Numbered from the stretch's first letter, positions 7,614-16,975 are shown. The stretch is DNA of 26,639 bases from Phycisphaerae bacterium (GCA_002718515.1 PBEX01000010.1:19937-46575), one strand, 5' to 3'. The notes: a model not told the origin generated them from the sequence alone. Made by a program: numbers and translations.

Positions 7614-8227
7614 GACTTCCCTTTCAATTGGAATGTTGCTTGAACAATCTGGTCAGCGGAATCCATGTCCGGTTCAAGCGCAATGACTTTATTGACGAGT
7701 TGTCTTGCGTCTTTGCGAGACTCGCCAAGTTGCATCAGCATTTCAATCGCGTCACTGTACAACGGCGAAGTCATTGGCTCGATGACGGACGCCGCTTGTC
7801 CCGCAAACGCATCTACTTTTCCGTGGAGTGCTGCAATGATTGTTTCAGCAGACCGCTTGCCAATCTCTGGCAAATCTGTCAATGCAGACACGTCTCTCTG
7901 AGCAATTGCTGTTGCCGTTTCGTTAAACGGTCTGACGAGCGCTCGCAAGGCTTTGCGGTTGCCGATGCCTTTGACAGTTGTAAACAGTTCGAAAAACGCG
8001 CGGTTCGTTTCATTAGAAAAGCCAATGAGGCGAGGCGCGAAAGAAGTGCCTTGAGATTGGGATTCCAAGTAGTGAATAGTATGGAACTCGACTTCATCTC
8101 CTACTTTCGATTGTAGTTCTGGCACATCAGCTGCTGGAACGAGCAAGGCATATGTGAGTGCACCGACCTCAAGAATCGCCTCAGAAGATTGAACATCGAT
8201 GAGTTGTCCTTTGATTCGCGTAATCAC
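7610..8227 (-). CDS. ruvA: Holliday junction branch migration protein RuvA
   Basis: A 205-residue DNA-binding protein whose tetramer recognises Holliday junctions and loads the RuvB motor. The three family domains are visible: an OB-fold starting MITRIKGQLIDV (1 to about 65), two helix-hairpin-helix motifs (TTVKGIGNRKALRAL near 87-101 and LPEIGKRSAETIIAAL near 119-134), and a small C-terminal RuvB-binding domain (about 155-205) after a flexible linker. The start codon is GTG (8225-8227), four bases after the plsC stop, so the genes are probably co-transcribed. The stop overlaps manC's ATG. Neither ruvB nor ruvC is in the window, so the recombination genes are dispersed in this genome. Confidence 0.93.
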   Translation of the reverse strand: MITRIKGQLIDVQSSEAILEVGALTYALLVPAADVPELQSKVGDEVEFHTIHYLESQSQGTSFAPRLIGFSNETNRAFFELFTTVKGIGNRKALRALVRPFNETATAIAQRDVSALTDLPEIGKRSAETIIAALHGKVDAFAGQAASVIEPMTSPLYSDAIEMLMQLGESRKDARQLVNKVIALEPDMDSADQIVQATFQLKGKS

Positions 8228-8231
8228 TGTA

Positions 8232-8939
8232 TTAGTCTACCAATGGCCATCCTGTTTCTTCGGCAAAACGTTGTCGTAATACAGAAGTAATTTCATCACC
8301 GCTCATCGAATCAGGGAATGACACAAAATCAATAAAGCGAACAGTGGAATGCGATCGCTCAAACATCGCATCCTCGATGTCGTCATTCATAGGCGTGCCA
8401 TCGACCGTTGCGATGAGGACTTTTGCCTTTGTTTTCGCAATCATTGCACCAGCACCCTCATTGAACGGTTGAATGGCATTCCGCCCGCCCTCAATTCGAC
8501 CTTCAGGGAAGAGCCCAATGACCCCGCCAGCTTTGAGGTGTCGCAATGCTATGCGTAATGCCATTGAATCTTGACCATCTCGATTCACGGGAATTGCCTC
8601 TGACAGCTCCCAAATCAACGAGAGTGACTCAATCATGTATTCAGACGCCATCAACCACCGAATCTTGAATCTGCATTGCGACTGAATGAGCAGAGGGTCT
8701 ACAGGGCTCTGGTGATTGGCGACAACAACGATTGGACCAGGCTGGATTGATTTGGGGATGATGTTGACACCAAATGCCTTAAGGCGGTGAATGAGATGGA
8801 CATAGGCGATATTGAAGTACCAGATGGCGGCCGTGCGGCCGTCTCCCATCACGCGTTTTCCAAGCAGCGGTAGGAATACATGCTGCGTCAAAGCGATGAG
8901 AAGGCACCAAGCAATAAATAGGGCAGTAATCGTCAACAT
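8232..8939 (-). CDS. plsC: 1-acyl-sn-glycerol-3-phosphate acyltransferase family protein
   Basis: A membrane-associated PlsC-family acyltransferase (235 residues from the chosen start) that would acylate lysophosphatidic acid to phosphatidic acid, the phospholipid precursor. The catalytic NHxxxxD motif reads NHQSPVD (75-81), the glycerol-phosphate-binding motif reads FPEGRIEGG (144-152), and AIPVNRDG (about 115-122) corresponds to the middle motif. One hydrophobic helix opens the protein (about 2-23). The frame extends to a TTG at 8990, but ATG 8939 is better: it begins the hydrophobic helix and is preceded by AGGA 12 bases away and by TATATA 6 bases away. It is first in the plsC-ruvA-manC-ruvX unit and divergent from carB across 79 bases. 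The family assignment is firm; the acyl acceptor could differ. Confidence 0.85.
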   Translation of the reverse strand: MLTITALFIAWCLLIALTQHVFLPLLGKRVMGDGRTAAIWYFNIAYVHLIHRLKAFGVNIIPKSIQPGPIVVVANHQSPVDPLLIQSQCRFKIRWLMASEYMIESLSLIWELSEAIPVNRDGQDSMALRIALRHLKAGGVIGLFPEGRIEGGRNAIQPFNEGAGAMIAKTKAKVLIATVDGTPMNDDIEDAMFERSHSTVRFIDFVSFPDSMSGDEITSVLRQRFAEETGWPLVD

Positions 8940-9018
8940 TCTGCTTATATATCCTAGCCGAGAAACGATTTGGTCGTTATCCTGCCACAAGTTTGCGCAT
9001 GCAGACTACTGACTTCGT

Positions 9019-12000
9019 ATGCCTCGTAGAGATGATATTCAATCGATACTGATTCTCGGCTCTGGCCCAATCGTTATTGGTCAAGGATGCGAATTTGACT
9101 ATTCTGGAACTCAAGCATGTAAGGCGCTCCGTGAGGAGGGCTACCGCGTTGTGTTGGTCAACTCTAATCCAGCGACGATTATGACTGACCCTGAGTTTTC
9201 TGACCGAACCTATATTGAACCAATCACGCCTGATGCAGTCAGGCGTGTTTTGCAAAAAGAGATTGATGCTGGCCACCCAATCGATGCTCTTCTACCGACT
9301 TTAGGTGGCCAGACTGCTTTGAACTGTGCATGTGAACTCGATGAGATTGGAACCCTCAAAGAGTTTGGCGTTGAAATGATTGGCGCTTCACGGGAAGTGA
9401 TTTTCAAAGCGGAAGATCGCGAAGCATTCAGACAGGTCGTAGAGCGAACTGGCTTGTCTCAAGCGAGAAGTGAAACAGTCTCAACAATGGAAGAAGCGAA
9501 TGCGTTCCTTGAAGAGATTGGCTTGCCAGCAATCATTCGCCCAGCCTTTACGCTTGGCGGAACAGGTGGAGGCATTGCCTACAACCGTGATGAGTTTGAG
9601 GAAATCGTTAAGCGCGGGCTTGATGCATCACGCATCAACCAAGTCTTGATTGATAAATCACTGCTTGGCTGGAAAGAATACGAACTCGAAGTTGTCCGAG
9701 ACAAAAACGACAATTGCGTCATCGTCTGTGGCATTGAAAACATTGACGCGATGGGTGTGCACACAGGCGATTCAATCACGATTGCACCAATCCAAACATT
9801 GACGGACAAGGAATACCAGCGAATGCGAGATGGCGCTATTGCCATTATGCGCGAGGTTGGTGTTGATACGGGCGGCTCCAATGTTCAGTTTGCTGTGAAC
9901 CCAGCGGATGGCGACCTTGTCGTCATCGAAATGAACCCGCGAGTTTCAAGAAGTTCTGCACTTGCTTCAAAAGCAACCGGTTTCCCAATTGCACGTATTG
10001 CTGCAAAACTCGCAGTTGGGTACACGCTTGATGAACTTCGAAATGACATTACACAAACGACATCAGCATGTTTTGAACCATCAATCGATTATGTTGTCAC
10101 GAAGATGCCAAGATGGACTTTTGAAAAGTTCCCAGAAGCAAATGAAACGCTAACGACGCAGATGAAATCTGTGGGCGAGGCGATGAGTATCGGTCGCACA
10201 TTTAAAGAGAGTTTCCAAAAAGCAATCCGCTCAATGGAAGTCAAGCGATTTGGATACGGTCTTGATAAGAATGACTTATGGCTTCGTGCAAGTCGCGGTG
10301 ACAGCGAAGTTGAATGGCCAATTGACGAAGACACCATGATTCGTAAACTCACGGTGCCAAGCCAAGGCCGCATGTACTACATCAGGTACGCAATGAAGTG
10401 CGGTTACTCTGTTGAGCGCTTGCATGAGTTAACCATGATCGACCCGTGGTTCCTCGACCAACTGAAACAACTCGTTGAGTTTGAAGATGAACTGTGTGCA
10501 GTAAGCACACTTGAAGAAATGCCCAAAGAACTCATGTCGAGAGCAAAAGAACTCGGCTATTCAGACCCGCAACTTGCCTATCTCTATTTTGACAAAGTCT
10601 CCACTGAAACGATTTTGAAAGTCAGGGCGTACCGGAAATCACTCAACATTGAGCCGGTTTATAAACTTGTTGACACGTGTGCTGCTGAGTTTGAAGCAGC
10701 AACCCCGTATTACTATTCGACGTATGAACAACCATTGTACGCTGTCGATGGCTCCGCTCATGTCGATGATGAAGTCCGCATTACGGATGAACGTAAACTC
10801 GTCATTTTAGGTGGCGGTCCAAACCGAATTGGACAGGGCATTGAGTTTGACTACTGTTGCTGCCAAGCATCATTTGCAGCAAAAGCCATGGGTTTTGAAT
10901 CTGTGATGGTGAACTCTAACCCTGAAACTGTGAGTACTGATTTTGACACGAGCGATTTGTTGTTCTTTGAACCACTGACCTTAGAAGACACGTTGAACAT
11001 CCTAGAACGGCTCAATGGTGGTGGCATTGATAACAAAGATCGAACGGGCAATGTTGTTGGGGTCATCGTACAGTTTGGTGGCCAAACACCGCTCAATCTT
11101 GCGCATGGTCTTGCGAGTGCTGGTGTGCCAATCGTCGGCACTGGGCTTGAGGCAATTGATCTTGCTGAGGACCGTGATCGGTTCAAGGCAATGCTAGACG
11201 AACTTGGGTTGAAGCAACCTGAAAACGGAATTGCGTATTCGCTTGAAGAAGCCGTAGATATTGCCAGTGACATTGGATACCCCGTATTGGTTAGACCAAG
11301 TTATGTGCTTGGCGGACGCGGTATGGAAATTTGTAATGATGAAGCGGCGCTTCGCTATTACATGCAGACTGCGGTTGATGTTTCTGACTTGTCTGACGCA
11401 CCAGTATTGATTGACAGATTTCTATCTGAAGCAATCGAAGTTGATGTTGATGTGGTTGCAGACTTTGTGCCACACGCTGAAACGTCATCTTCCCAAATGG
11501 AAATCTCGCAAGATGATTCGCAAGCCATTGTTTGCGGTGTCATGGAGCACATTGAACAAGCGGGCATTCACAGTGGTGATAGTTCATGTGTGTTGCCACC
11601 TTATTCGCTCCCGAACTCAATTGTTGCCGAGTTAAAACGGCAAGCGTGTGCAATGGCGCAGCGACTTCAAGTCCGCGGGTTAATGAATGTTCAGTTTGCT
11701 GTTAAGGATGAACAGGTTTACGTCATTGAAGTTAATCCAAGAGCTTCAAGAACGGTGCCATTTGTTGCGAAGGCGAAAGGGATTGGCTGGTCAAACATCG
11801 CAGCCAAAGTCATGATGGGGGCATCGCTCAATGCACTTGGCGTTCGCGAAGTTTCAGAAACGGGTTTCTTCGCTGTCAAAGAACCAGCATTCCCGTTTGA
11901 AAAATTCCCTGGCGTTGATGTTGTACTCGGACCTGAAATGCGTTCAACGGGTGAAGTGATGGGCATGGACCGTTCGCTTCCAATTGCACTTGCAAAAGCC

Positions 12001-12471
12001 AAAATGTCAGTGAGTCGGTCGCTACCGACATCTGGTCAAGTGTTCTTATCCGTTCGCGAGAGTGACAAGGAACATGCAATTCCCGTCGCTCGCTCCCTCG
12101 TTTCAATGGGTTTTGAAGTCTTTACAACGAGTGGCACACATCAACTGTTAAAGATGCAGAGCGTTGACACGACATTGATTCGAAAGATTTCAGAGGGTGC
12201 AAGACCAAACATTCTTGACAAGATCGCCAATGGTGAGATTGACCTCATCATCAACACGCCTACGAAGACTGGTGCTCAAACTGATGAGGGACAGATTAGG
12301 GCAACTGCTGTTGAGTCGAGAATTCCGATGTTGACGACGATTACGGGCGCAAGGGCTGCAGTCGCCGCGATTGAAGCGCTCCGAGGTGGCACTTGGTCTG
12401 TTTCGGCGCTTCAGGATTACTTCGGAACATTGGCTGAATGTGAGAATCAGTCTGAGCCATCGACTGTATAA
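9019..12471 (+). CDS. carB: Carbamoyl-phosphate synthase large subunit
   Basis: The 1150-residue large subunit makes carbamoyl phosphate from bicarbonate, ammonia released by CarA, and two ATP, feeding arginine and pyrimidine synthesis. Both homologous halves are complete. The first opens with [20 protein letters not shown] (10-29) and the second with [19 protein letters not shown] (594-612); both ATP-grasp folds and their [19 protein letters not shown] and [19 protein letters not shown] motifs are intact. A C-terminal MGS-like allosteric domain follows from about residue 1010 ([10 protein letters not shown] onward). The protein is longer than the roughly 1070 residues of E. coli; part of the excess is a polar insertion near residues 817-833. 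carA is not adjacent. No Shine-Dalgarno is seen. nuoH starts 9 bases after the stop. Confidence 0.97.
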   Translation: MPRRDDIQSILILGSGPIVIGQGCEFDYSGTQACKALREEGYRVVLVNSNPATIMTDPEFSDRTYIEPITPDAVRRVLQKEIDAGHPIDALLPTLGGQTALNCACELDEIGTLKEFGVEMIGASREVIFKAEDREAFRQVVERTGLSQARSETVSTMEEANAFLEEIGLPAIIRPAFTLGGTGGGIAYNRDEFEEIVKRGLDASRINQVLIDKSLLGWKEYELEVVRDKNDNCVIVCGIENIDAMGVHTGDSITIAPIQTLTDKEYQRMRDGAIAIMREVGVDTGGSNVQFAVNPADGDLVVIEMNPRVSRSSALASKATGFPIARIAAKLAVGYTLDELRNDITQTTSACFEPSIDYVVTKMPRWTFEKFPEANETLTTQMKSVGEAMSIGRTFKESFQKAIRSMEVKRFGYGLDKNDLWLRASRGDSEVEWPIDEDTMIRKLTVPSQGRMYYIRYAMKCGYSVERLHELTMIDPWFLDQLKQLVEFEDELCAVSTLEEMPKELMSRAKELGYSDPQLAYLYFDKVSTETILKVRAYRKSLNIEPVYKLVDTCAAEFEAATPYYYSTYEQPLYAVDGSAHVDDEVRITDERKLVILGGGPNRIGQGIEFDYCCCQASFAAKAMGFESVMVNSNPETVSTDFDTSDLLFFEPLTLEDTLNILERLNGGGIDNKDRTGNVVGVIVQFGGQTPLNLAHGLASAGVPIVGTGLEAIDLAEDRDRFKAMLDELGLKQPENGIAYSLEEAVDIASDIGYPVLVRPSYVLGGRGMEICNDEAALRYYMQTAVDVSDLSDAPVLIDRFLSEAIEVDVDVVADFVPHAETSSSQMEISQDDSQAIVCGVMEHIEQAGIHSGDSSCVLPPYSLPNSIVAELKRQACAMAQRLQVRGLMNVQFAVKDEQVYVIEVNPRASRTVPFVAKAKGIGWSNIAAKVMMGASLNALGVREVSETGFFAVKEPAFPFEKFPGVDVVLGPEMRSTGEVMGMDRSLPIALAKAKMSVSRSLPTSGQVFLSVRESDKEHAIPVARSLVSMGFEVFTTSGTHQLLKMQSVDTTLIRKISEGARPNILDKIANGEIDLIINTPTKTGAQTDEGQIRATAVESRIPMLTTITGARAAVAAIEALRGGTWSVSALQDYFGTLAECENQSEPSTV

Positions 12472-12472
12472 T
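12467..12472 (+). promoter_or_regulatory. Perfect TATAAT -10 hexamer before nuoH
   Basis: TATAAT overlaps the carB stop codon and ends 8 bases before the nuoH ATG. A transcript started from it would begin at or next to the start codon, that is, be leaderless. No good -35 element is visible 16 to 18 bases upstream. nuoH also lacks a Shine-Dalgarno. It may still be read through from carB. Confidence 0.4.
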
Positions 12473-12480
12473 TTCGACCT

Positions 12481-13683
12481 ATGCCAGAGTGGCTTCCATC
12501 ATTCCTAACACCGCAAGTCATCACTTCTGTGATTGTAATTTTGCTGATCCTGCACCTTGCGCTTGGCGCAGCGGCGTATCTCATCTTGCTTGAACGCAAA
12601 GTGTGTGCTTGGGTTCAAGACCGAATTGGTCCGAACCGTGTTGGTTTTCAAGGGTTGTTGCAACCGATTGCTGACGGTCTCAAACTGTTCATGAAGGAAG
12701 ACTTCATGCCCAAGGGCGTAGACAAAGGGCTCTTTGTCTTAGCACCAGCGTTTACCGTGATACCTGCGATGGTTGGATTCCTCGTGATTCCATGGGCTGG
12801 TGGATTGACGCTTGCAAGTGGCGAAACTGTCGCCATTATGGGTGCAAATATTAACATTGGCGTTGTCTACCTCATCGCAACGGGTTCACTCGGCGTCTAC
12901 GGCGTTGCAGTTGGCGGCTGGGCATCGAACAATAAATATGCATTCCTCGGAGGCTTGAGAGCAAGCGCCCAAATCATTAGTTATGAAATTCCAATGGGGC
13001 TTTGCTTGCTCTGCGTGATTCTTGCTTCGGGCACGCTTCTTCCTGAAACCATCGTTGCGCAGCAACTTGGCGGACAGTGGAACATCGTGCAACAACCGCT
13101 TGTCGCAATTCTGTTCTACATCTGTTTGCTTGCAGAGGCCAATCGCGCCCCGTTTGACCTTGCTGAAGCTGAACAAGAACTCATTGGTGGTTGGCACACA
13201 GAGTATTCTTCGATGCGCTGGGCGCTCTTCTTTATGGGTGAGTATATCCATCTCTTTGTTGGCTCAGCATTCTTTGTCACGCTCTTCTTAGGTGGTTGGT
13301 CAATCAACCCTGTGACCGGATGGGATTTGCCCGCGACTGGTTCAATCTTCATGATTCTGCTTCAGTTTGGCATCGTGCTTGGCAAAGTGTTCTTGCTCAT
13401 CTTCCTCGCCATGATGGTGCGGTGGACGCTGCCACGATTTAGATTTGACCAATTGATGCGACTTGCCTGGGAAGGCATGATTCCAACATCGCTCTTGCTC
13501 GTGCTGGTTGTCTCTGTGTATGTCTATCTTGGCTACACTGACTACCTATGGACAGGTTCACTGATTGCACTTGCCATCATGGCGATTGCAAGACCAATAC
13601 TTCCAACAAGTCAAACAAATAAAAAGATTGAACTGATTGGTAGTCGCTTTAGTGCGCCGAGCCAGGAGATGGCTGCAAAATAA
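12481..13683 (+). CDS. nuoH: NADH-quinone oxidoreductase subunit H
   Basis: A 400-residue integral membrane subunit of respiratory complex I; with its neighbours it forms the quinone-binding chamber where the peripheral arm meets the membrane. Diagnostic stretches are LLERKVCAWVQDRIGPNRVG (36-55), GLLQPIADGLKLFMKED (58-74), LRASAQIISYEIPMGL (about 160-175) and AEANRAPFDLAEAEQELIGG (218-237), followed by WHTEYSSM. Eight to nine hydrophobic helices can be counted, as expected. The C-terminal 25 residues are polar. No other complex I gene is nearby (nuoG or nuoI would be usual), so it is a stand-alone copy here. A perfect TATAAT lies 8 bases upstream of the ATG. The small unknown gene begins one base after the stop. 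Confidence 0.95.
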   Translation: MPEWLPSFLTPQVITSVIVILLILHLALGAAAYLILLERKVCAWVQDRIGPNRVGFQGLLQPIADGLKLFMKEDFMPKGVDKGLFVLAPAFTVIPAMVGFLVIPWAGGLTLASGETVAIMGANINIGVVYLIATGSLGVYGVAVGGWASNNKYAFLGGLRASAQIISYEIPMGLCLLCVILASGTLLPETIVAQQLGGQWNIVQQPLVAILFYICLLAEANRAPFDLAEAEQELIGGWHTEYSSMRWALFFMGEYIHLFVGSAFFVTLFLGGWSINPVTGWDLPATGSIFMILLQFGIVLGKVFLLIFLAMMVRWTLPRFRFDQLMRLAWEGMIPTSLLLVLVVSVYVYLGYTDYLWTGSLIALAIMAIARPILPTSQTNKKIELIGSRFSAPSQEMAAK

Positions 13684-13684
13684 G

Positions 13685-13909
13685 ATGGGACGCTTTTTCG
13701 ATAAGTTTGGCGGACTTGTTATGGCGCTCAAACTTTTGATGACATGTAAAGGGCGGCAATCAAAGGGGAGTTATCTTGCATGGCGCAAGGAAACCGCGTT
13801 CGGTAAGGATGGCGAGTTTTCCTTGAGCAAGGGTGAGCAGAGACGCGCAATCTCAGATTGGTCAGTGTGGGCATACCGAAGCGAGAAGAAACGCAAAGCG
13901 CGTGATTGA
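13685..13909 (+). CDS. Small basic protein of unknown function
   Basis: A 74-residue frame starting one base after the nuoH stop. It has a mildly hydrophobic N-terminal third (FGGLVMALKLLM, 8-19), a central SYLAWRKETAFG (29-40), and a strongly basic tail ending SEKKRKARD. Tryptophans are frequent (residues 33, 59 and 62). I do not recognise a named family; the YxxWRxETAFG pattern looks like a conserved core, which is why I think it is coding, but I could not search for it. No Shine-Dalgarno lies at useful distance (AGGAGA is about 14 bases away), so translation would rest on coupling to nuoH. The rest of the gap to radA (13910-13980) shows no gene. It may be a chance frame. Confidence 0.45.
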   Translation: MGRFFDKFGGLVMALKLLMTCKGRQSKGSYLAWRKETAFGKDGEFSLSKGEQRRAISDWSVWAYRSEKKRKARD

Positions 13910-13980
13910 ATTCTTGAGCACGCATTAGTTCTCTTCGTTGAGTTACTCCGGGGGTGACATGATGTCGTCAAGTGCTTGAT

Positions 13981-13986
13981 TAAGAT
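13981..13986 (+). promoter_or_regulatory. TANNNT hexamer before radA (TAAGAT)
   Basis: TAAGAT ends 7 bases before the preferred radA ATG at 13994, the spacing expected of a -10 element driving a leaderless transcript. The GGGG run directly before the ATG is too close to act as a Shine-Dalgarno. No clear -35 element is visible. Confidence 0.3.
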
Positions 13987-13993
13987 TGGGGCA

Positions 13994-15412
13994 ATGGTTC
14001 AATCAAAAACAATGTATCAATGTGCGGTTTGCGAAGAGACTGCGGTGTCATGGTCAGGGCGGTGTTTATCTTGCGGCGAGTGGGACTCTATGAACGAGTG
14101 CCGCGTTCCCTCTAAGACAAAGCGAATTGGTGGAAAAGTGCTCTCGTCACTCTCTAGTGAGTTGTCTTCTGAAGTGATGCGGCTATCAGAGATTCAAACA
14201 CCAGATGTTGAACGGCTAAGGACAGGTATCCGTGAACTCGACAGCGTTCTTGGAGGTGGTCTTGTAAAAGGTTCGGTTGTGCTTGTGGGTGGTGACCCTG
14301 GTATCGGGAAATCAACACTCATGATGCAGCTCTCTATGTCGCTAGCATCGGGCGGGGAATGCGTAGTGTATGCAACGAGCGAGGAATCGGCGTACCAATC
14401 CAAGATGAGAGCGACGCGTTTGCAAAACGATGTGGCTGAAACGTGTCCTGAGTTATACATCATCGCGGATACAAATCTCAGCCACATCGAAGAAGCGGTT
14501 GAAAAACATAAGCCCGCGATGCTTGTCATAGATTCAATTCAAATGTTGTTTCAAGCGTCCTATGAAAAACCAATAGGAAGCACATCACAGATTCAACATT
14601 GTTGCATGGCGCTCGTTCAACTTGCTCGCAAACGAGGCATTTGCGTCTGTATTGTGGGGCATATGACAAAGGAGGGTCAAGTTGCTGGTCCAAGGATGCT
14701 TGAACACATGGTGGATGTGGTATTGACTTTTGAAGGCGACCGGCACGACGCGCTTCGCGGTCTACGATCAATCAAGAATCGTTTTGGAACGACACTTGAA
14801 ATTGGTTTGTTTGAAATGACAGGGCGAGGGTTAAGTGATGTTGAAGATGTTGCATCCTATTTGTTACAAGAAGAGCATGAGGGCCGTGGTTCGATCGTGT
14901 GTCCTGTGATGCATGGTTCTCGGTGTTTGCTTGTAGAGGTGCAAGCGCTTGCAACAGGAACGCTTTTTGGTCAAGCGAGAAGAAGAGCGACGGGTTTTGA
15001 TGGATCAAGGTTAACAAGACTTGCGGCTGTGCTTGAACAACACGCAGGATTAGAACTTGTTGACCAGGATGTTTACGCAAATATTGTGGGGGGATTGCAA
15101 ATCAAAGACCCTGCCACTGATTTGGCAATATGCTTCGCATTGATTTGTGCTCGGTTGAATCTGTTTTTGCCTCGTAGCATCTCTATATATGGAGAAGTCG
15201 GGCTCGATGGGCGGGTGAGGAGCGTTCCGCATGGGGGTCAACGGCAAAAACAAGTATCCAAAAGAGGATTCTCAAATAATATGGTTCCGATAACTCGACA
15301 GCAAGGCGAGCTGCAAAACGCCTTTCACTTTGCCTCAGTGGGCGATCTGGTGACCTATATCCAGAAAAATGGGATTTATGTACCTACAAATAACAGGTTA
15401 TCGGACGAATAA
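13994..15412 (+). CDS. radA: DNA repair protein RadA (Sms)
   Basis: RadA is a RecA-like, DnaB-type motor that drives branch migration at recombination intermediates. The 472-residue protein shows every expected part: an N-terminal C4 zinc finger (Cys10, 13, 24 and 27 in CAVCEETAVSWSGRCLSC), a RecA core with Walker A GDPGIGKST (100-108, Lys106), the RadA-specific KNRFG motif (261-265), and a C-terminal Lon-protease-like domain (from about 290) containing GFDGSRLTRLAAVLE and a region ending IYGEVGLDGRVR. The catalytic Ser-Lys of true Lon is not expected here. The frame opens at TTG 13976; ATG 13994 or ATG 14012 is the more likely start. It probably has its own promoter (TAAGAT 7 bases upstream). 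The next gene is over 280 bases away. Confidence 0.95.
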   Translation: MVQSKTMYQCAVCEETAVSWSGRCLSCGEWDSMNECRVPSKTKRIGGKVLSSLSSELSSEVMRLSEIQTPDVERLRTGIRELDSVLGGGLVKGSVVLVGGDPGIGKSTLMMQLSMSLASGGECVVYATSEESAYQSKMRATRLQNDVAETCPELYIIADTNLSHIEEAVEKHKPAMLVIDSIQMLFQASYEKPIGSTSQIQHCCMALVQLARKRGICVCIVGHMTKEGQVAGPRMLEHMVDVVLTFEGDRHDALRGLRSIKNRFGTTLEIGLFEMTGRGLSDVEDVASYLLQEEHEGRGSIVCPVMHGSRCLLVEVQALATGTLFGQARRRATGFDGSRLTRLAAVLEQHAGLELVDQDVYANIVGGLQIKDPATDLAICFALICARLNLFLPRSISIYGEVGLDGRVRSVPHGGQRQKQVSKRGFSNNMVPITRQQGELQNAFHFASVGDLVTYIQKNGIYVPTNNRLSDE

Positions 15413-15491
15413 AAATAAGGTTTTAATAGCATTGCCTAAACCCTTTATTGACAAATATTTAAGTCCTAAAAATTGCAAAAAGACACCTTTT

Positions 15492-15519
15492 TTTACATGT
15501 TTTTCGCGAGAGGTATAGC
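15492..15519 (+). promoter_or_regulatory. Possible porin promoter
   Basis: TTTACA (15492-15497) and TATAGC (15514-15519) are separated by 16 bases, matching a sigma-70 type promoter at 4 to 5 of 6 positions each. The region upstream is rich in A and T, including a consensus TTGACA at 15448-15453 that has no good -10 at the right distance. A start near 15526 would give a leader of about 170 bases before the porin ATG. Confidence 0.3.
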
Positions 15520-15558
15520 CAAATCTTGTGGATTGGGTACTATCCCGCCTTCAACTTT

Positions 15559-15645
15559 TCGGTTCCTGTGAACCGATAGGGAACAATCGTCCGTTCCAGT
15601 CGTGTTGACTGGAGTATTGCGGACGGGTGGATGGTTAGGACGTCC
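15559..15645 (+). promoter_or_regulatory. Structured 5' leader of the first porin
   Basis: Three inverted repeats occur in the 281-base gap between radA and the porin. One is TCGGTTC-CTGT-GAACCGA (15559-15576, 7 base pairs). The second is a two-part stem at 15588-15625: CGTCCG pairs with CGGACG, and inside it TCCAGTC-GTGTT-GACTGGA pairs over 7 base pairs. The third is the palindrome GGACGTCC at 15638-15645, whose CGTCC half could compete for the outer arm of the second stem. A strong Shine-Dalgarno (AGGAGAG, 15681-15687) follows. I do not recognise a known riboswitch class; it may be a cis-acting RNA or an mRNA-stabilising 5' structure. Confidence 0.45.
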
Positions 15646-15693
15646 AAGCCACGGGAGTCGGCATTGGCGTTCGATAATTTAGGAGAGTTGACA

Positions 15694-16905
15694 ATGAGTC
15701 ACCTTTACCTTCTCGGCGTCGCAACACTGACGCTTACTAGTGCTGGCTTTGCCGGTAGCGACACGAACGCTGACCTGCAAGCTCGCCTCGATGCTGCTGA
15801 AGCTCGAATCTCAGAACTTTCAGCTGCAACAAACGCAAACTGGCTAAACGATGCTCGTGCAGACGAAATTCGTGGCCTCGTACATGACGTTCTCGCTGAC
15901 GCTGACACACGTGCATCACTTCAAGGTTCCGGCGCTACTGCTGGTTACAATGGTGGTTTCACAGTTGGTAGTGCAGACGGCAACTGGTCCATGACTATTA
16001 ATGGACTTCTCCAAACTCGTTGGACAAACACCGACGACGATGATGCTATTAATGAACAATGGGGTTTTAATAACCAAAGATCATGGCTTCATTTTTCAGG
16101 CACAATCGCTGGTGACTATGGTTACGACGTTCGTCACAACCTAGGTACTGCTGATAACAATGATGCTGAATGGGCTAATGGCTCAATGGGCATGGGCGAT
16201 GGTTGGGACCTTACAATGGGTACATTCAAAATGGCTACAAGTCGTGAAGCTTTGATCGGTGACGGTCATCAAATGGCTCTTGACAGAACAGCTGGGTACG
16301 CAACTGGTCAAGGTGTTGAACTTGGTTATTCATCAGATGACTTTGGTTTTACTTTTCAAGTAGTAAACAATCTCGGTGGTGGTGGTGCTGGTGCACTTAA
16401 CGATAGTGCTTACACTTACCTCATGAGAGTTGAATACCTTGCTAGTGGTAGCTGGAGTCAATTTGATCAATTCACAAGTGGTTCAGGCGGAGCAGCTGGT
16501 ACTCTAGTTGGCTTCTCATACTGGGCTAACGATGGTGGTAACAACGAACTTGCTAACGATGAGCAAACAACATGGAATCTTGATGTTCAATGGCAATGGG
16601 GTGGCAGCGGTCTTTACTTGTCATACACAGATTTCAGTGATGACGCGACCACTGGTGCTGCAGACACTGACACAAACATAACTCAAATTATGTACAGTTA
16701 TGATTTGGGTGACAACATGGAAGTTTATGCTCGCTGGACAGACAATGAACTAGATAATGGTTCAGTAACTGACATTGGTGTAAACAACTACCTTGCAGGT
16801 CAAAATGCAAAGTGGACAACTCAGATCTCAATGGATGACAGAGACATAGATGGTCTTGGTGGTGATATTACAACTATCTCCACGCAACTTCAATTTATGT
16901 TCTAA
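15694..16905 (+). CDS. Outer-membrane porin with N-terminal coiled coil (porin 1)
   Basis: A 403-residue porin with a signal peptide (MSHLYLLGVATLTLTSAGFA), then a short predicted coiled coil (ADLQARLDAAEARISEL), a linker ending LADADTRASLQGSG, and a glycine- and aromatic-rich beta-barrel from about residue 80. The C-terminal QLQFMF ends in Phe, the beta-barrel assembly signal. It resembles the phosphate-selective porin O/P type and shares a block (DG-F/W-x-L/M-x-I-x-G-L) with the two porins downstream. The frame is open to 15631, but AGGAGAG at 15681-15687 fixes the start at 15694. Codons favour GCT and GGT and synonymous choices differ from the neighbours, suggesting very high expression. 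It has its own leader and a strong terminator, so it is a monocistronic unit. The solute is unknown. Confidence 0.85.
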   Translation: MSHLYLLGVATLTLTSAGFAGSDTNADLQARLDAAEARISELSAATNANWLNDARADEIRGLVHDVLADADTRASLQGSGATAGYNGGFTVGSADGNWSMTINGLLQTRWTNTDDDDAINEQWGFNNQRSWLHFSGTIAGDYGYDVRHNLGTADNNDAEWANGSMGMGDGWDLTMGTFKMATSREALIGDGHQMALDRTAGYATGQGVELGYSSDDFGFTFQVVNNLGGGGAGALNDSAYTYLMRVEYLASGSWSQFDQFTSGSGGAAGTLVGFSYWANDGGNNELANDEQTTWNLDVQWQWGGSGLYLSYTDFSDDATTGAADTDTNITQIMYSYDLGDNMEVYARWTDNELDNGSVTDIGVNNYLAGQNAKWTTQISMDDRDIDGLGGDITTISTQLQFMF

Positions 16906-16944
16906 TTTGAGAATGTGAAACGAAGGTCATTAATTTGACATTCA

Positions 16945-16975
16945 CCGGCTGGCCGAAAGGCCAGCCGGTTTTTTT
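16945..16975 (+). terminator. Strong intrinsic terminator after porin 1
   Basis: CCGGCTGGCC, GAAA loop, GGCCAGCCGG, then seven T. The 10-base-pair stem is perfect and capped by a GNRA tetraloop. It lies 39 bases after the porin stop and should separate porin 1 from porins 2 and 3. Confidence 0.95.

Noticed and set aside
13956..13966. Palindrome GACATGATGTC upstream of radA as an SOS operator
   Set aside because: It is short, matches no LexA site that I know, and such short palindromes occur by chance.
15448..15453. Consensus TTGACA as the -35 of the first porin
   Set aside because: No acceptable -10 hexamer lies 16 to 18 bases downstream; the TTTACA-TATAGC pair is somewhat better.
15477..15494. 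AAAAAG-ACAC-CTTTTTTT after radA as an intrinsic terminator
   Set aside because: The stem is almost entirely A-T and too weak for a terminator; I leave the radA 3' end undefined.
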